Assembly (NCBI GenBank): GCA_021324355.1
Contig: JAJPJD010000010.1
Span: forward strand, 28,360-92,359
DNA from: Actinomycetota bacterium
GTDB lineage: Bacteria > Actinomycetota > Acidimicrobiia > Acidimicrobiales > RAAP-2
Direction: 5' to 3'
Length of the DNA: 64,000 nt
The translations under genes and the position numbers were made by a program. Positions 35,958 to 43,635 of the stretch are shown in pieces (the stretch's first letter is position 1; each line of letters starts with the position of its first letter). A model generated the notes under the pieces. It had not been told where the DNA came from. It searched no databases and saw only the letters and a list, made by a program, of their open reading frames with translations.

Positions 35958-37355
35958 CTAGGCCGTCTTGACCAGCTTGGCCGGCGGCTGGGACGACTTG
36001 GCGGTGTAGGCCTTCACCGGCCCCTTGCCGACGTTGGTCACGTACGGCCCGGCGAGCTGGACGACCCCGGGGAACGACCCGTTCGGGGTCACGATCGGCG
36101 ACGCCGAGGACGAGATCTGGACCACCGAGTCACCCTGGAACCCGAAGTGGCTGTTGGGGCCGTAAGTCAGCGGCACCAACCCCGGGGTGTCGAAGGACTT
36201 GCCGTCCTTGCTGATGGCGTTCAACAGGCTCTGCCGGGTGAGGTTCTTCCCGGCCTTCTCCAGTGCCTGGACGAAGGTGAAGGCGAGGGCCAGCCCGTAC
36301 TCGGTGTTCCCGTCAAGCCCGTACTTCTGCCACACCGTCGGCGCGTAGTTCTGGAGCAGCTTGCGGTCGACCTGGATCCAGGCGTTCGAGGTGTCGTTCT
36401 CGGCCGGCAGATAGGCGTTGGTGATAATCCCGTCGAGCAGGCCGACCGCGGCGCTCGCCTGGGAGGCGCTCCCACCGCCCTTGCTGGTGAACGAGGAGAG
36501 CAGCGGCCCGACCGTTGGCGGGTCAGCTCCGACCGCGTCCAAGACGAACTGCGGGTGGTAGCCGATCTCATAGGCCGGCAGCAGGGCCAGCGCGGTGGCC
36601 GCGGGCACGGTGGCCATGGCGACCACCTGGGCCCCAGCCGCTTGGAGGGCTGACATCTGCGAGGTCAGCGGGCCGGCCAGGGTCGCGACGTCATAGGTCT
36701 GGCGGCTCACCACCGAGGACTTGGGAATCTCCATGTCCAGGCCCTTCACGAAGTCCTGGCCGAACTCGTCGTCCTGGTAGAGGTAGCCGACCTTCTTCCC
36801 GGCGAAGTGGGTCTTGATGTAGGCGCCCAGGATCTTCCCGTCGACCGTGTATGGCGGCTGCCATCCGAAGGTGTAGGGGGCCTTGGGGTTGTTCCAGCAG
36901 TCGCAGCCCGACTCCACGAACAGCTGCGGCACCTTCTCGGAGTTCAAGAACCCCTGCACCGCAAGCTGGGTCGGCGTTCCCAGCGGGCCGACGTCAGCGA
37001 AGATGTTGTCTTGCAGGACCAGCTTGCGAGTCTGGATCGTCGTCTGCGACGGGTTGTAGGCGTCGTCGACGTAGTCGTAGTTGATCTTGCGCCCGTAGAC
37101 GCCGCCATGGGCGTTCACCCAGGCGAAGACGGCGTTCATGGCTGGGGCGATCTCGTCGTAGCCGGGCGCGGCCACGCCGGTCAGCGGCACCGTGGCGCCG
37201 ATCGTGATCGACTTGGCCGTCACCCCGGTGGTCGGGGCGGCCCCAGCCGCACCCGAGAACAGGCTCAGGCTGCCGGCCACCAGGGCCACCAGCGACACTG
37301 CGGTCACCAGCGCCTTCGCCCGGCTCGTGGCCCGGCGGCTCCATGCTCGTACCAT
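35958..37355 (-). CDS. Branched-chain amino-acid-type ABC transporter, substrate-binding protein
   Basis: A 465-residue periplasmic-binding-protein-like receptor (type I fold). A signal peptide (Arg-rich start, ALVTAVSLVALVAGSLSLF core, GAAGAAP end) precedes KSITIGATVPLTGVAAPGYDE, typical of LivJ/UrtA proteins. FGLGTPTQLAV-like and DDEFGQDFVKGLDMEIPKS segments are the hinge regions. There is no lipobox cysteine at the cleavage site, so it may be released rather than lipid-anchored. It is the last gene of the five-gene transporter operon; the ligand cannot be told from sequence. Confidence 0.9.
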   Translation of the reverse strand: MVRAWSRRATSRAKALVTAVSLVALVAGSLSLFSGAAGAAPTTGVTAKSITIGATVPLTGVAAPGYDEIAPAMNAVFAWVNAHGGVYGRKINYDYVDDAYNPSQTTIQTRKLVLQDNIFADVGPLGTPTQLAVQGFLNSEKVPQLFVESGCDCWNNPKAPYTFGWQPPYTVDGKILGAYIKTHFAGKKVGYLYQDDEFGQDFVKGLDMEIPKSSVVSRQTYDVATLAGPLTSQMSALQAAGAQVVAMATVPAATALALLPAYEIGYHPQFVLDAVGADPPTVGPLLSSFTSKGGGSASQASAAVGLLDGIITNAYLPAENDTSNAWIQVDRKLLQNYAPTVWQKYGLDGNTEYGLALAFTFVQALEKAGKNLTRQSLLNAISKDGKSFDTPGLVPLTYGPNSHFGFQGDSVVQISSSASPIVTPNGSFPGVVQLAGPYVTNVGKGPVKAYTAKSSQPPAKLVKTA

Positions 37356-37411
37356 GCGTTCCCTCCCGGTTCGACCACTGCGGTCTCCCCGACCCCGGTG
37401 CCCGGGAACCG

Positions 37412-38542
37412 CTAGCGGCCTCCGGAGCTCGGCAGCTGTTCCGCAGCCGAACTGTCACCGGTCTGATCGGGTTCTGTCGTGTGCTGTAACGCGACAGAAA
37501 TGTTACCGGTCGGTTCGGGCCGTGTCGAGAGGGTCACCAGGTGCTGGCCCAGCCACCGGAACCCGCCTTGGATCCCGCTCGGGGCAACCAGCATGACGAC
37601 CACCAAGATGGCCCCGAAGGCGATGACCGCGAAGTTGGCGCTGAGCAGGTGGTTGAAGTGGAAGGTACTGGCCAGGGACTGGGACCACTGGCTGGGCAGG
37701 TAGACCACCACGACCGCCCCCCACCAGGCCCCGAAGATGGTCCCGGAGCCGCCCAGCACCATCCCGGCCAGGATGAAGATCGACAGCGACAGCGGGAACT
37801 CGCCGGTGTTCACCACCCCGCTGGACAGGGCGAGCAGTCCGCCCGCGAGACCGGCGCAGGCCGAGGAGACCACGAAGGCGATCACCTTGGTCCGGGCGAC
37901 ATGCACGCCGGCCAGCGACGCCGCCACCTCGTCGTCACGAACCGCCCGGAACGACCGGCCGAAGCGGCTGGACAGCAGGTTGGCCAGCAGGACCATGACC
38001 ACCAGGGCGCAGAACAGCTGAATCCAAGTCAGCCACTTCTGGGGGTCGATCGACCCCGGGGCCGACGGTGGCGGAACCGTGAGCCCCTGGTCCCCGCCGA
38101 AGAAATTCGAGTACTTGTCGCTCAAGAACGGCAGGGCCAGCGCGAAGAGCAGCGTCATGCCGGCCAGGTACGGCCCGTGGAGGCGGGTCGCCGGCACGGC
38201 GATGACGAGCCCCACGACGGCGGTCATCGCGGTGGCCGCCAGGAGCTCCAGCACCAGATTCATCGGCTGGTGGACCTGCAGCTCGGCCAAGGTGTAGGCG
38301 CCAACCGCCACGAACGCGCCCTGGCCGAGCGAGATCTGGCCGTTGACACCGGTGAGAAGGCTGAGACCGGCGATCGCAATCGCATAGACGGCAAGCTCTC
38401 CGATCTCGAAGTCGTTGAAATCGCTCAACGACTGGGTCAGCAAGTAGAAGAACACGCCGCCCACCACCGCGAACAGCAGGTGCCGCAGGAGCGGCTGGCG
38501 GGGGAGGCGGGCCCAGGCCGGCAGCGGTGGCAGCTTGATCAT
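37412..38542 (-). CDS. livM: Branched-chain amino-acid-type ABC transporter permease (LivM)
   Basis: A 376-residue permease with about ten hydrophobic helices. It carries the LLTGVNGQISLGQGAFVAVGAYT motif of LivM and the EAA-like cytoplasmic loop RSFRAVRDDEVAASLAGVHV. The C-terminus is a hydrophilic, Ser/Thr/Pro-rich tail. The ATG at 38542 shares one base with the livH stop. Confidence 0.9.
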   Translation of the reverse strand: MIKLPPLPAWARLPRQPLLRHLLFAVVGGVFFYLLTQSLSDFNDFEIGELAVYAIAIAGLSLLTGVNGQISLGQGAFVAVGAYTLAELQVHQPMNLVLELLAATAMTAVVGLVIAVPATRLHGPYLAGMTLLFALALPFLSDKYSNFFGGDQGLTVPPPSAPGSIDPQKWLTWIQLFCALVVMVLLANLLSSRFGRSFRAVRDDEVAASLAGVHVARTKVIAFVVSSACAGLAGGLLALSSGVVNTGEFPLSLSIFILAGMVLGGSGTIFGAWWGAVVVVYLPSQWSQSLASTFHFNHLLSANFAVIAFGAILVVVMLVAPSGIQGGFRWLGQHLVTLSTRPEPTGNISVALQHTTEPDQTGDSSAAEQLPSSGGR

Positions 38543-39420
38543 CAGACCCTCCGTGCGGTCGGCCGGGCGAACAGCCCCTCGGGGCGGATCATGAGAACCA
38601 CGATCAACAGCACCAGCGCGCCGATCGGCTCGAGCGCGCCGCCCAGGTACCCGCCCACGTACGCCAGGACCAGTCCGGTGACCAGCCCCCCGACCAGGGC
38701 CCCGACCGGGCTGTCCAAGCCCCCTAAGACCGCGGCAGTGAAGGCGTAGACCAGGATCAGGTCCATGTAGCTGGGCGAGAAGACACTGGTCGGGGCCACG
38801 AGCACGCCGGCGAGCGCACCGGCGACCGCGGCCAGCGCCCAGCCCAGCGTGAGCAGCCGGCCGACCCGGATCCCGAGCAGGCGGGCCGCCTCGGGGGCAA
38901 AGGCGGCCGCCCGCATCCGAAGTCCAAGGGTGCTGAAGCGGAACAGCGCGCCAATCAGCCCGGCCAGCACCAGCACCGCCACCACGATGAACACGTCGAA
39001 GTGGGAAAAGGCGATGGACGTCTTGCCGACCACCAACCCGCGCTCTGAGAACGGCGCCGGGAAACTGCGGTTCGTGTTCCCCCAGATTGCCCCAGCGATC
39101 CCTTCGAGCAGGATGAGCAGCCCGAAGGTGACGATGACCGCGTTGAGCGGAGGCTTGTTCTCGACCGGCCGCACCAAGACGAGCTGCACCGCGCCGCCGA
39201 GCAGGAGCCCGCACGCCAGCGCAACCACGAACGCCGGCCAGTAGCCAACCCCCCGACCGAGCACGCTGAACGCGATGAAGGTGGTGAGCATCGCCATCGC
39301 GCCCTGCGCGAAGTTGATGATGTTGGTCGCCCGGAAGATGAGCACGAGGCCGAGCGCGACCGAAGCGAAGATGAGCCCTTCGGCGATCCCACCGAGCGTC
39401 ACGTTCACGAACAGCCGCAT
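38542..39420 (-). CDS. livH: Branched-chain amino-acid-type ABC transporter permease (LivH)
   Basis: A 292-residue permease with about eight helices. The N-terminal GGIAEGLIFASVALGLVLIF and NIINFAQGAMAMLTTFIAF are LivH signatures. The EAA-like loop is GLRMRAAAFAPEAARLLGIR. It pairs with LivM as the transmembrane heterodimer and is energised by LivG and LivF, encoded just upstream. Confidence 0.9.
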   Translation of the reverse strand: MRLFVNVTLGGIAEGLIFASVALGLVLIFRATNIINFAQGAMAMLTTFIAFSVLGRGVGYWPAFVVALACGLLLGGAVQLVLVRPVENKPPLNAVIVTFGLLILLEGIAGAIWGNTNRSFPAPFSERGLVVGKTSIAFSHFDVFIVVAVLVLAGLIGALFRFSTLGLRMRAAAFAPEAARLLGIRVGRLLTLGWALAAVAGALAGVLVAPTSVFSPSYMDLILVYAFTAAVLGGLDSPVGALVGGLVTGLVLAYVGGYLGGALEPIGALVLLIVVLMIRPEGLFARPTARRV

Positions 39421-39428
39421 GAGCCCTC

Positions 39429-40136
39429 CTAGAAGCCCAGGTAATGGTGGCGAAGGTCGCTGTCGGCGGCCACGATCTCGGCCCGATCAGAGACCACCAC
39501 GCTCCCCAGGTTGATCACGATCGCCCAGCTCGCGATGGACAGCGCGCTGCGAGCGTTCTGCTCCACCAGCACCACCGTGATCCCCTCTCGCTCGGTCAGC
39601 TCCACCAGCACCGCCATGAGGTTGGCGGTGACGATCGGGGCCAGCCCGAGCGACGGCTCGTCCAGCAGCAGCAGCTCGGGATGGGACACCACGGCTCGGC
39701 CAATGGCGAGCATCTGGCGCTCGCCCCCCGACAAGGACGACGCCCGCTGCTTTGCTCGTTCCTTGAGCGGCGGGAACAGCGCGTAGACCTCTTCGATGTG
39801 CTCGGCACGCTGGCGACGCCGGTAGCGCCATGCCGCCCCGAGCTCGAGGTTCTCCTCCACGGTCAGCTCGGTGATCACCGAACCGCCTTCGGGCACGTGC
39901 CCGACACGGCACTGGACGATGGACTCCGGTGCCATGCCGGTGAGGGTCCTCGACCCGAAGCGGACGGTGCCCCGCTGGACCGGAACCAGACCACTGATGG
40001 CTCGCAGCAAGGTGGTCTTGCCCGCACCGTTGGCCCCGAGCACCGCAGTGACCTGGCCGGCTCGGGCCTCGAAGGACACCCCTCGCAGCGCCTGCACCGC
40101 GCCGTAGGAGACCGAGAGATCCTCGACCTCAAGCAC
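39429..40136 (-). CDS. livF: ABC transporter ATP-binding protein (LivF)
   Basis: A 235-residue ATPase. Walker A is GANGAGKTTLL, Q-loop region GHVPEGGSVITELTVEENLE, signature LSGGERQMLAIGRA, Walker B LLLLDEPSLGL, and the switch His is near VLVEQNARSAL-IASW (LivF proteins use Gln/Asn there). The GTG at 40136 overlaps the livG end by eight bases. It is the second ATPase of the livG-F-H-M-J run. Confidence 0.92.
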   Translation of the reverse strand: MLEVEDLSVSYGAVQALRGVSFEARAGQVTAVLGANGAGKTTLLRAISGLVPVQRGTVRFGSRTLTGMAPESIVQCRVGHVPEGGSVITELTVEENLELGAAWRYRRRQRAEHIEEVYALFPPLKERAKQRASSLSGGERQMLAIGRAVVSHPELLLLDEPSLGLAPIVTANLMAVLVELTEREGITVVLVEQNARSALSIASWAIVINLGSVVVSDRAEIVAADSDLRHHYLGF

Positions 40137-40941
40137 CGGAGGTTCGGTCCTTGCCTCTGGTGACCTCCCGCACGTCCTCACCCAGGTAGGCCTCGGTGAC
40201 CTCGGGGTTGGCACTGATCTCCTCGGGAGTCCCGGTCGCGATCACTCGGCCGAAGTTGAGCACCACCAGCCGGTCACAGGTCGACATCACCAGGTCCATG
40301 TGGTGCTCGACCAGGACGATGCCCATGCGGTCGCGCAGGGATCGCAGGAACGTGCCGAGCTCGGTCATGTCCTCGGCGGACAGCCCACTCGCCGGCTCGT
40401 CCAGCAGCAGCAGGGTCGGCTCGGCAATCAGCGCGCGCGCCAGCGCAGCCCGCTTCTGCACGCCGTAGGGGAGGGTCGCCGGGTAGCGGTCGGCGAATTC
40501 GCCGATCTCGAGCTGGTCCAGGAGGGCCCGGGCTCGGGACCTGAACCTCGCCTCCTCGCGGCTCGAACGCCACGCGCCGAAGAGGGCCGACACGAAGTCA
40601 GCGCGCAACAGGGCCTGAGCACCGAGCATGACGTTCTCCACGATGGTGAGGCCCTGCACCAGGCCCACCCCCTGGAGCGTCCGCGCCACCCGGAGCCGGG
40701 CCAGGTCGTGCGGCCGGTGCCGACGCAGCGTCGAGCCGTTGACCGCCAGGCGGCCCGAGGTGGGGCGGACGAAGCCGCAGATCACGTTGAACAGCGTTGT
40801 CTTGCCGGCCCCATTGGGTCCGATGACCCCGACCACCTCCCCCACCCGGCAGTCGAGCGAGACGGCGTCGAGGGCCAAGAGCCCACCGAACTCCACCGAC
40901 ACCCCCTCGACCGCCAGCGCCCCAGGTGCTTGGTTGTCCAT
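40129..40941 (-). CDS. livG: ABC transporter ATP-binding protein (LivG)
   Basis: A 270-residue ATPase with Walker A GPNGAGKTTLFNVICGF and signature LPYGVQKRAALARALI. Walker B is LLLLDEPASGLS, followed by the switch His in LVEHHMDLVM. Substitution of the LSGGQ signature by LPYGVQK is common in LivG-type proteins. The ATG at 40941 has GGAGGGGG four bases upstream; a 41007 start would add only a leader with no similarity. It leads the transporter operon. Confidence 0.92.
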   Translation of the reverse strand: MDNQAPGALAVEGVSVEFGGLLALDAVSLDCRVGEVVGVIGPNGAGKTTLFNVICGFVRPTSGRLAVNGSTLRRHRPHDLARLRVARTLQGVGLVQGLTIVENVMLGAQALLRADFVSALFGAWRSSREEARFRSRARALLDQLEIGEFADRYPATLPYGVQKRAALARALIAEPTLLLLDEPASGLSAEDMTELGTFLRSLRDRMGIVLVEHHMDLVMSTCDRLVVLNFGRVIATGTPEEISANPEVTEAYLGEDVREVTRGKDRTSGA

Positions 40942-41038
40942 GCCCCCTCCGGTGCAGCCACTCGCGGTGCGCACTGCGGCCGGTGGTGAAGTATGGGGGA
41001 GGGTCATGCGCCGCGCAATCGCGTCGGCGGCGTCTGCC

Positions 41039-41533
41039 TCACGCCCCCAGCTTGCGATGGTCCCAACTCACCACCCGCTCGGGATGCACCACGACCCCGA
41101 CCCGATTGTGCAGGAGCACCTCAACGACCCGTCGGTGCTCGGCTTCGCGGTAGGGACCGACGTGGCGCTCGAACACGCTGACCCCGATGGCGAAGAGACG
41201 CTCGGCGTCTTCCACGATCTCTGCCCGGCCGACGAGCTCCACCCCGCGGAGTTCCTCGTAGCGGGTCCCGGCCGCCACAAGGCAGGTGATCCGCGGATCG
41301 CGGCGGAGATTCTGCGCCTTCTGAGACTTGGCCTTGGTGTGGACCGCGACGTCGCCGTCCAAGAACCCGTACCACATCGCCACCGCATGGATCGTCCCGT
41401 CGTGATTGAACGTGCACAGGGTCAAGTCCCGGGCCTCGACCAGGAACCGCTCGACCTCCCCGGCCGTCATCTGGACCTGGCGGCGGCGGTTCACCCGGTC
41501 GCCGTAGGGCCCGGGGATGGCGCCGGTCACCAC
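41039..41533 (-). CDS. PPOX-family FMN/F420-binding oxidoreductase
   Basis: A 164-residue split-barrel protein. LTLCTFNHDGTIHAVAMWYG and VHTKAKSQKAQNLRRDPRIT are the flavin-phosphate-binding strands, and GVELVGRAEIVEDAERLFAI closes the barrel. This is the F420-dependent, pyridoxamine-phosphate-oxidase-like type. It is divergent from the response regulator and shares the GTTCA-repeat promoter region (41578-41632). The start at 41533 is the longest option; an internal ATG at residue 22 is possible. Confidence 0.78.
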   Translation of the reverse strand: MVTGAIPGPYGDRVNRRRQVQMTAGEVERFLVEARDLTLCTFNHDGTIHAVAMWYGFLDGDVAVHTKAKSQKAQNLRRDPRITCLVAAGTRYEELRGVELVGRAEIVEDAERLFAIGVSVFERHVGPYREAEHRRVVEVLLHNRVGVVVHPERVVSWDHRKLGA

Positions 41534-41577
41534 GGATCGCCGCCCATGCCCAGGTGTCCCGCCAGAAGACCCCGACA

Positions 41578-41632
41578 GTTCATCTCGGCGTCACCTCGGG
41601 TTCAGCGACCTTTCGCGGGCCGTTCATGTCGC
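41578..41632 (+). promoter_or_regulatory. Phased GTTCA direct-repeat array (PHO-box-like), RegX3/PhoP-type operator
   Basis: GTTCA occurs at 41578, 41600 and 41622, exactly 22 bases apart. The intervening 11-base half-phases begin CGTCA (41589) and TTTCG (41611), so five consecutive 11-mers fill 41578-41632. The units resemble the actinobacterial PHO box G(T/G)TCAYYYRCG and RegX3 sites. A possible -10 (TAGTCT, 41643-41648) lies ten bases after the last unit, the spacing of activator-overlapped promoters. It sits 100 bases before a RegX3-like regulator. Confidence 0.7.
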
Positions 41633-41731
41633 CTGCTTACCGTAGTCTTCGATGTCCCTGCACTGCAGCGTCGAACGGGCCAGCGGGGCCTCCGAGCGGC
41701 GCCAGGGTGGCTCGGCGGCACGGTGACGCTG

Positions 41732-42454
41732 ATGACCGGGGCATCACGGCCGGCCACGCGCCACGACCGCCGGCCTACCGTGCTGGTGGTCGACGACGAG
41801 CAGTCCTATCGAGACGCGCTGGCAAGCGGGCTGTCCCAAGAGGGCTTCGTGGTCGAGTGCGCAGCCGACGGCGAGGAGGCGCTGGACCGCTTCGTCCAGT
41901 TCCATCCTGATCTCGTGCTGGTCGACGTCATGCTCCCCGACCAGTCCGGCCTTGAGCTCTGCCGGCGCTTGCGAGCGCTCGCCCCGGTCCCGGTGATCAT
42001 GGTCACGGCCAAGGATGCCGAGGTCGACGTGGTCCTCGCCCTCGAACTGGGGGCGTCGGACTACGTGGCCAAGCCGTTCCGGCTCCGCGAGTTGGTGGCC
42101 CGGATGCGAGCCGTCCTGCGCCGTGGCAGCTCCGAAGCCCGCGAGCCGGGCGACGACGTGCTGGTGGCCGGCGGGATCCGCCTCGACACCAGCCGGCGCG
42201 AGGTCACCGTCGACGGCCGGCCGGTGGAACTGGCCCGCAAGGAGTTCGACCTTCTGGCCCTGCTCATGTCCCACGCCGGCCAAGTGGTGACCCGCGAGCG
42301 GTGCATCGACCGGATCTGGTGGGACCAGGACCTCGCCGACACCCGGACCCTCGACACGCACATGAAACGGCTGCGCCGAAAGATCGAGCGCGATCCAGCC
42401 AATCCTCGGCACCTGGTGACCGTGCGGGGAGTGGGGTTCCGCTTCGAGAGCTGA
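41732..42454 (+). CDS. OmpR-family two-component response regulator, RegX3-like
   Basis: A 240-residue DNA-binding regulator. The receiver domain has the acidic pair Asp21-Asp22, the phospho-acceptor Asp65 in VLVDVMLPDQSG, Thr in VTAKD, and Lys in YVAKPF. The winged helix ends TLDTHMKRLRRKIERDPANP and HLVTVRGVGFRF, close to mycobacterial RegX3. RegX3 responds to phosphate limitation with the kinase SenX3; no kinase is present here, so this copy is an orphan. I chose ATG 41732; GTG 41723 is possible. The GTTCA array upstream suggests autoregulation. Confidence 0.85.
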   Translation: MTGASRPATRHDRRPTVLVVDDEQSYRDALASGLSQEGFVVECAADGEEALDRFVQFHPDLVLVDVMLPDQSGLELCRRLRALAPVPVIMVTAKDAEVDVVLALELGASDYVAKPFRLRELVARMRAVLRRGSSEAREPGDDVLVAGGIRLDTSRREVTVDGRPVELARKEFDLLALLMSHAGQVVTRERCIDRIWWDQDLADTRTLDTHMKRLRRKIERDPANPRHLVTVRGVGFRFES

Positions 42455-42488
42455 GGGCGGCCGGCTGGGCCACGGTACGCTCGGGCCG

Positions 42489-42947
42489 GTGAGATCAGGA
42501 GACGTCGCCCCGGACTTCGAGCTGTCCGACCAGACCGGGACCCGGCGCCGCCTGAGTGAGCTCCTCGAGTCCGGCCCAGTCGTGCTCTTCTTCTACCCGG
42601 CAGCCATGAGCTACGGGTGCACCAAGGAGAGCTGCCACTTCCGCGACCTGCGGGCGGAGCTGGCCCAAGCTGGCGGCCAGCCGGTGGGGATCAGCGCCGA
42701 TCCGGTCGACAAGCAGCGGCAGTTCTCGGAGCTGCACGGGCTGGGCTATCCCCTGCTCTCCGACGTCGACGGTGCGGTCGCCGCGCAGTTCGGCGTGCGT
42801 CGCCGAATCCCGGCGCTCCGGAACCGGCGCACCACCTTCGTCATCGACACCGACCGTCGCATTCTCGCGGTGATCCACTCCGAGCTGTCGATGGCCAAGC
42901 ACGCTGACGAAGCGCTCGACGCTCTGCGCGCTCGTGCCGCCAGCTGA
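42489..42947 (+). CDS. Thiol peroxidase, Bcp/PrxQ-type peroxiredoxin
   Basis: A 152-residue peroxide reductase. After GDVAPDFELSDQTG, the active site FFYPAAMSYGCTKESC places the peroxidatic Cys44 and resolving Cys49 in the C-x4-C arrangement of PrxQ. The usual Thr three residues before Cys44 is Ser-Tyr-Gly here (Ser at the Thr position), a mild substitution. Reduction would come from thioredoxin, which is encoded at 58-59 kb. It starts with GTG 42489 and its last 14 bases overlap the next gene. Confidence 0.88.
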   Translation: MRSGDVAPDFELSDQTGTRRRLSELLESGPVVLFFYPAAMSYGCTKESCHFRDLRAELAQAGGQPVGISADPVDKQRQFSELHGLGYPLLSDVDGAVAAQFGVRRRIPALRNRRTTFVIDTDRRILAVIHSELSMAKHADEALDALRARAAS

Positions 42948-43620
42948 GCAACCGGCCGCCTCCCTGGCGGTCACGGCCCGCAGCGGGCTCCGGCGGATGC
43001 GAGAGCGAGGCACCCACGAGCGGGCAGCAGTGGAGGCGATCCTCGATGACGGGCTCGTCTGCCACGTGGGGGTCCTCGACGGGACGGTGCCGGTGGTCTC
43101 GCCCCTCGCCTACGTCCGGGTGGACCGCCACCTCTACCTGCACGGTGCGGCCGGGAACCGAACCTTGGGCCTGCTCGCGTCGGGGTCGGGCGCGTGTGTC
43201 ACGGTGACCCTCCTGGACGGCCTGGTCCTCGCCCGCGCCGCCGCCCACCACTCGATGAACTACCGCTGCGTGATGCTCTTCGGGACCGGCACGCCGGTCG
43301 AGGACGCACAGGAGAAGCGGGCAGCGAGCGCCGCCCTGCTCGAACGCATGGTCCCAGGCCGCAGCGCACTGGCCCGGCCCCCGAGCCCCTCGGAGCTCCG
43401 GGCCACCGCCGTCGTCCGGTTCCCGATCGACGAGGGATCGGCCAAGATCCGCGCCGGCGGACCGAAAGACGACCCCGAAGACCTGGCCTTGGCGGTGTGG
43501 GCCGGGGTGATCCCGTTCGAGCTGGTGGCCCGGCCCCCGGTGCCCGAGCCCGGCCTTGCCGGCTCGCTGGTCCCGCCGGCCGCTGCCCCCAACCGTCCCG
43601 CTGGGCCACCAGCCCCCTGA
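42934..43620 (+). CDS. PPOX-family FMN-binding protein (NimA-like)
   Basis: A 228-residue protein with a Pyridox_ox_2-like fold. LVCHVGVLDGTVPVVSPLAYV and LYLHGAAGNRTLG match the flavin-binding region of NimA-like and related FMN proteins. VTLLDGLVLARAAAHHSMNYRC is also characteristic. The Pro/Ala-rich end (from about 205) is probably disordered. The GTG at 42934 overlaps the peroxiredoxin gene by 14 bases, indicating co-transcription with it. Confidence 0.8.
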   Translation: MPPAEQPAASLAVTARSGLRRMRERGTHERAAVEAILDDGLVCHVGVLDGTVPVVSPLAYVRVDRHLYLHGAAGNRTLGLLASGSGACVTVTLLDGLVLARAAAHHSMNYRCVMLFGTGTPVEDAQEKRAASAALLERMVPGRSALARPPSPSELRATAVVRFPIDEGSAKIRAGGPKDDPEDLALAVWAGVIPFELVARPPVPEPGLAGSLVPPAAAPNRPAGPPAP

Positions 43621-43635
43621 GCACCGCCGCGACCG

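Noticed and set aside
37412..39214. A 600-codon frame beginning inside livH
   Set aside because: Only 37412-38542 is LivM; the upstream part is out of frame with livH and not protein-like.
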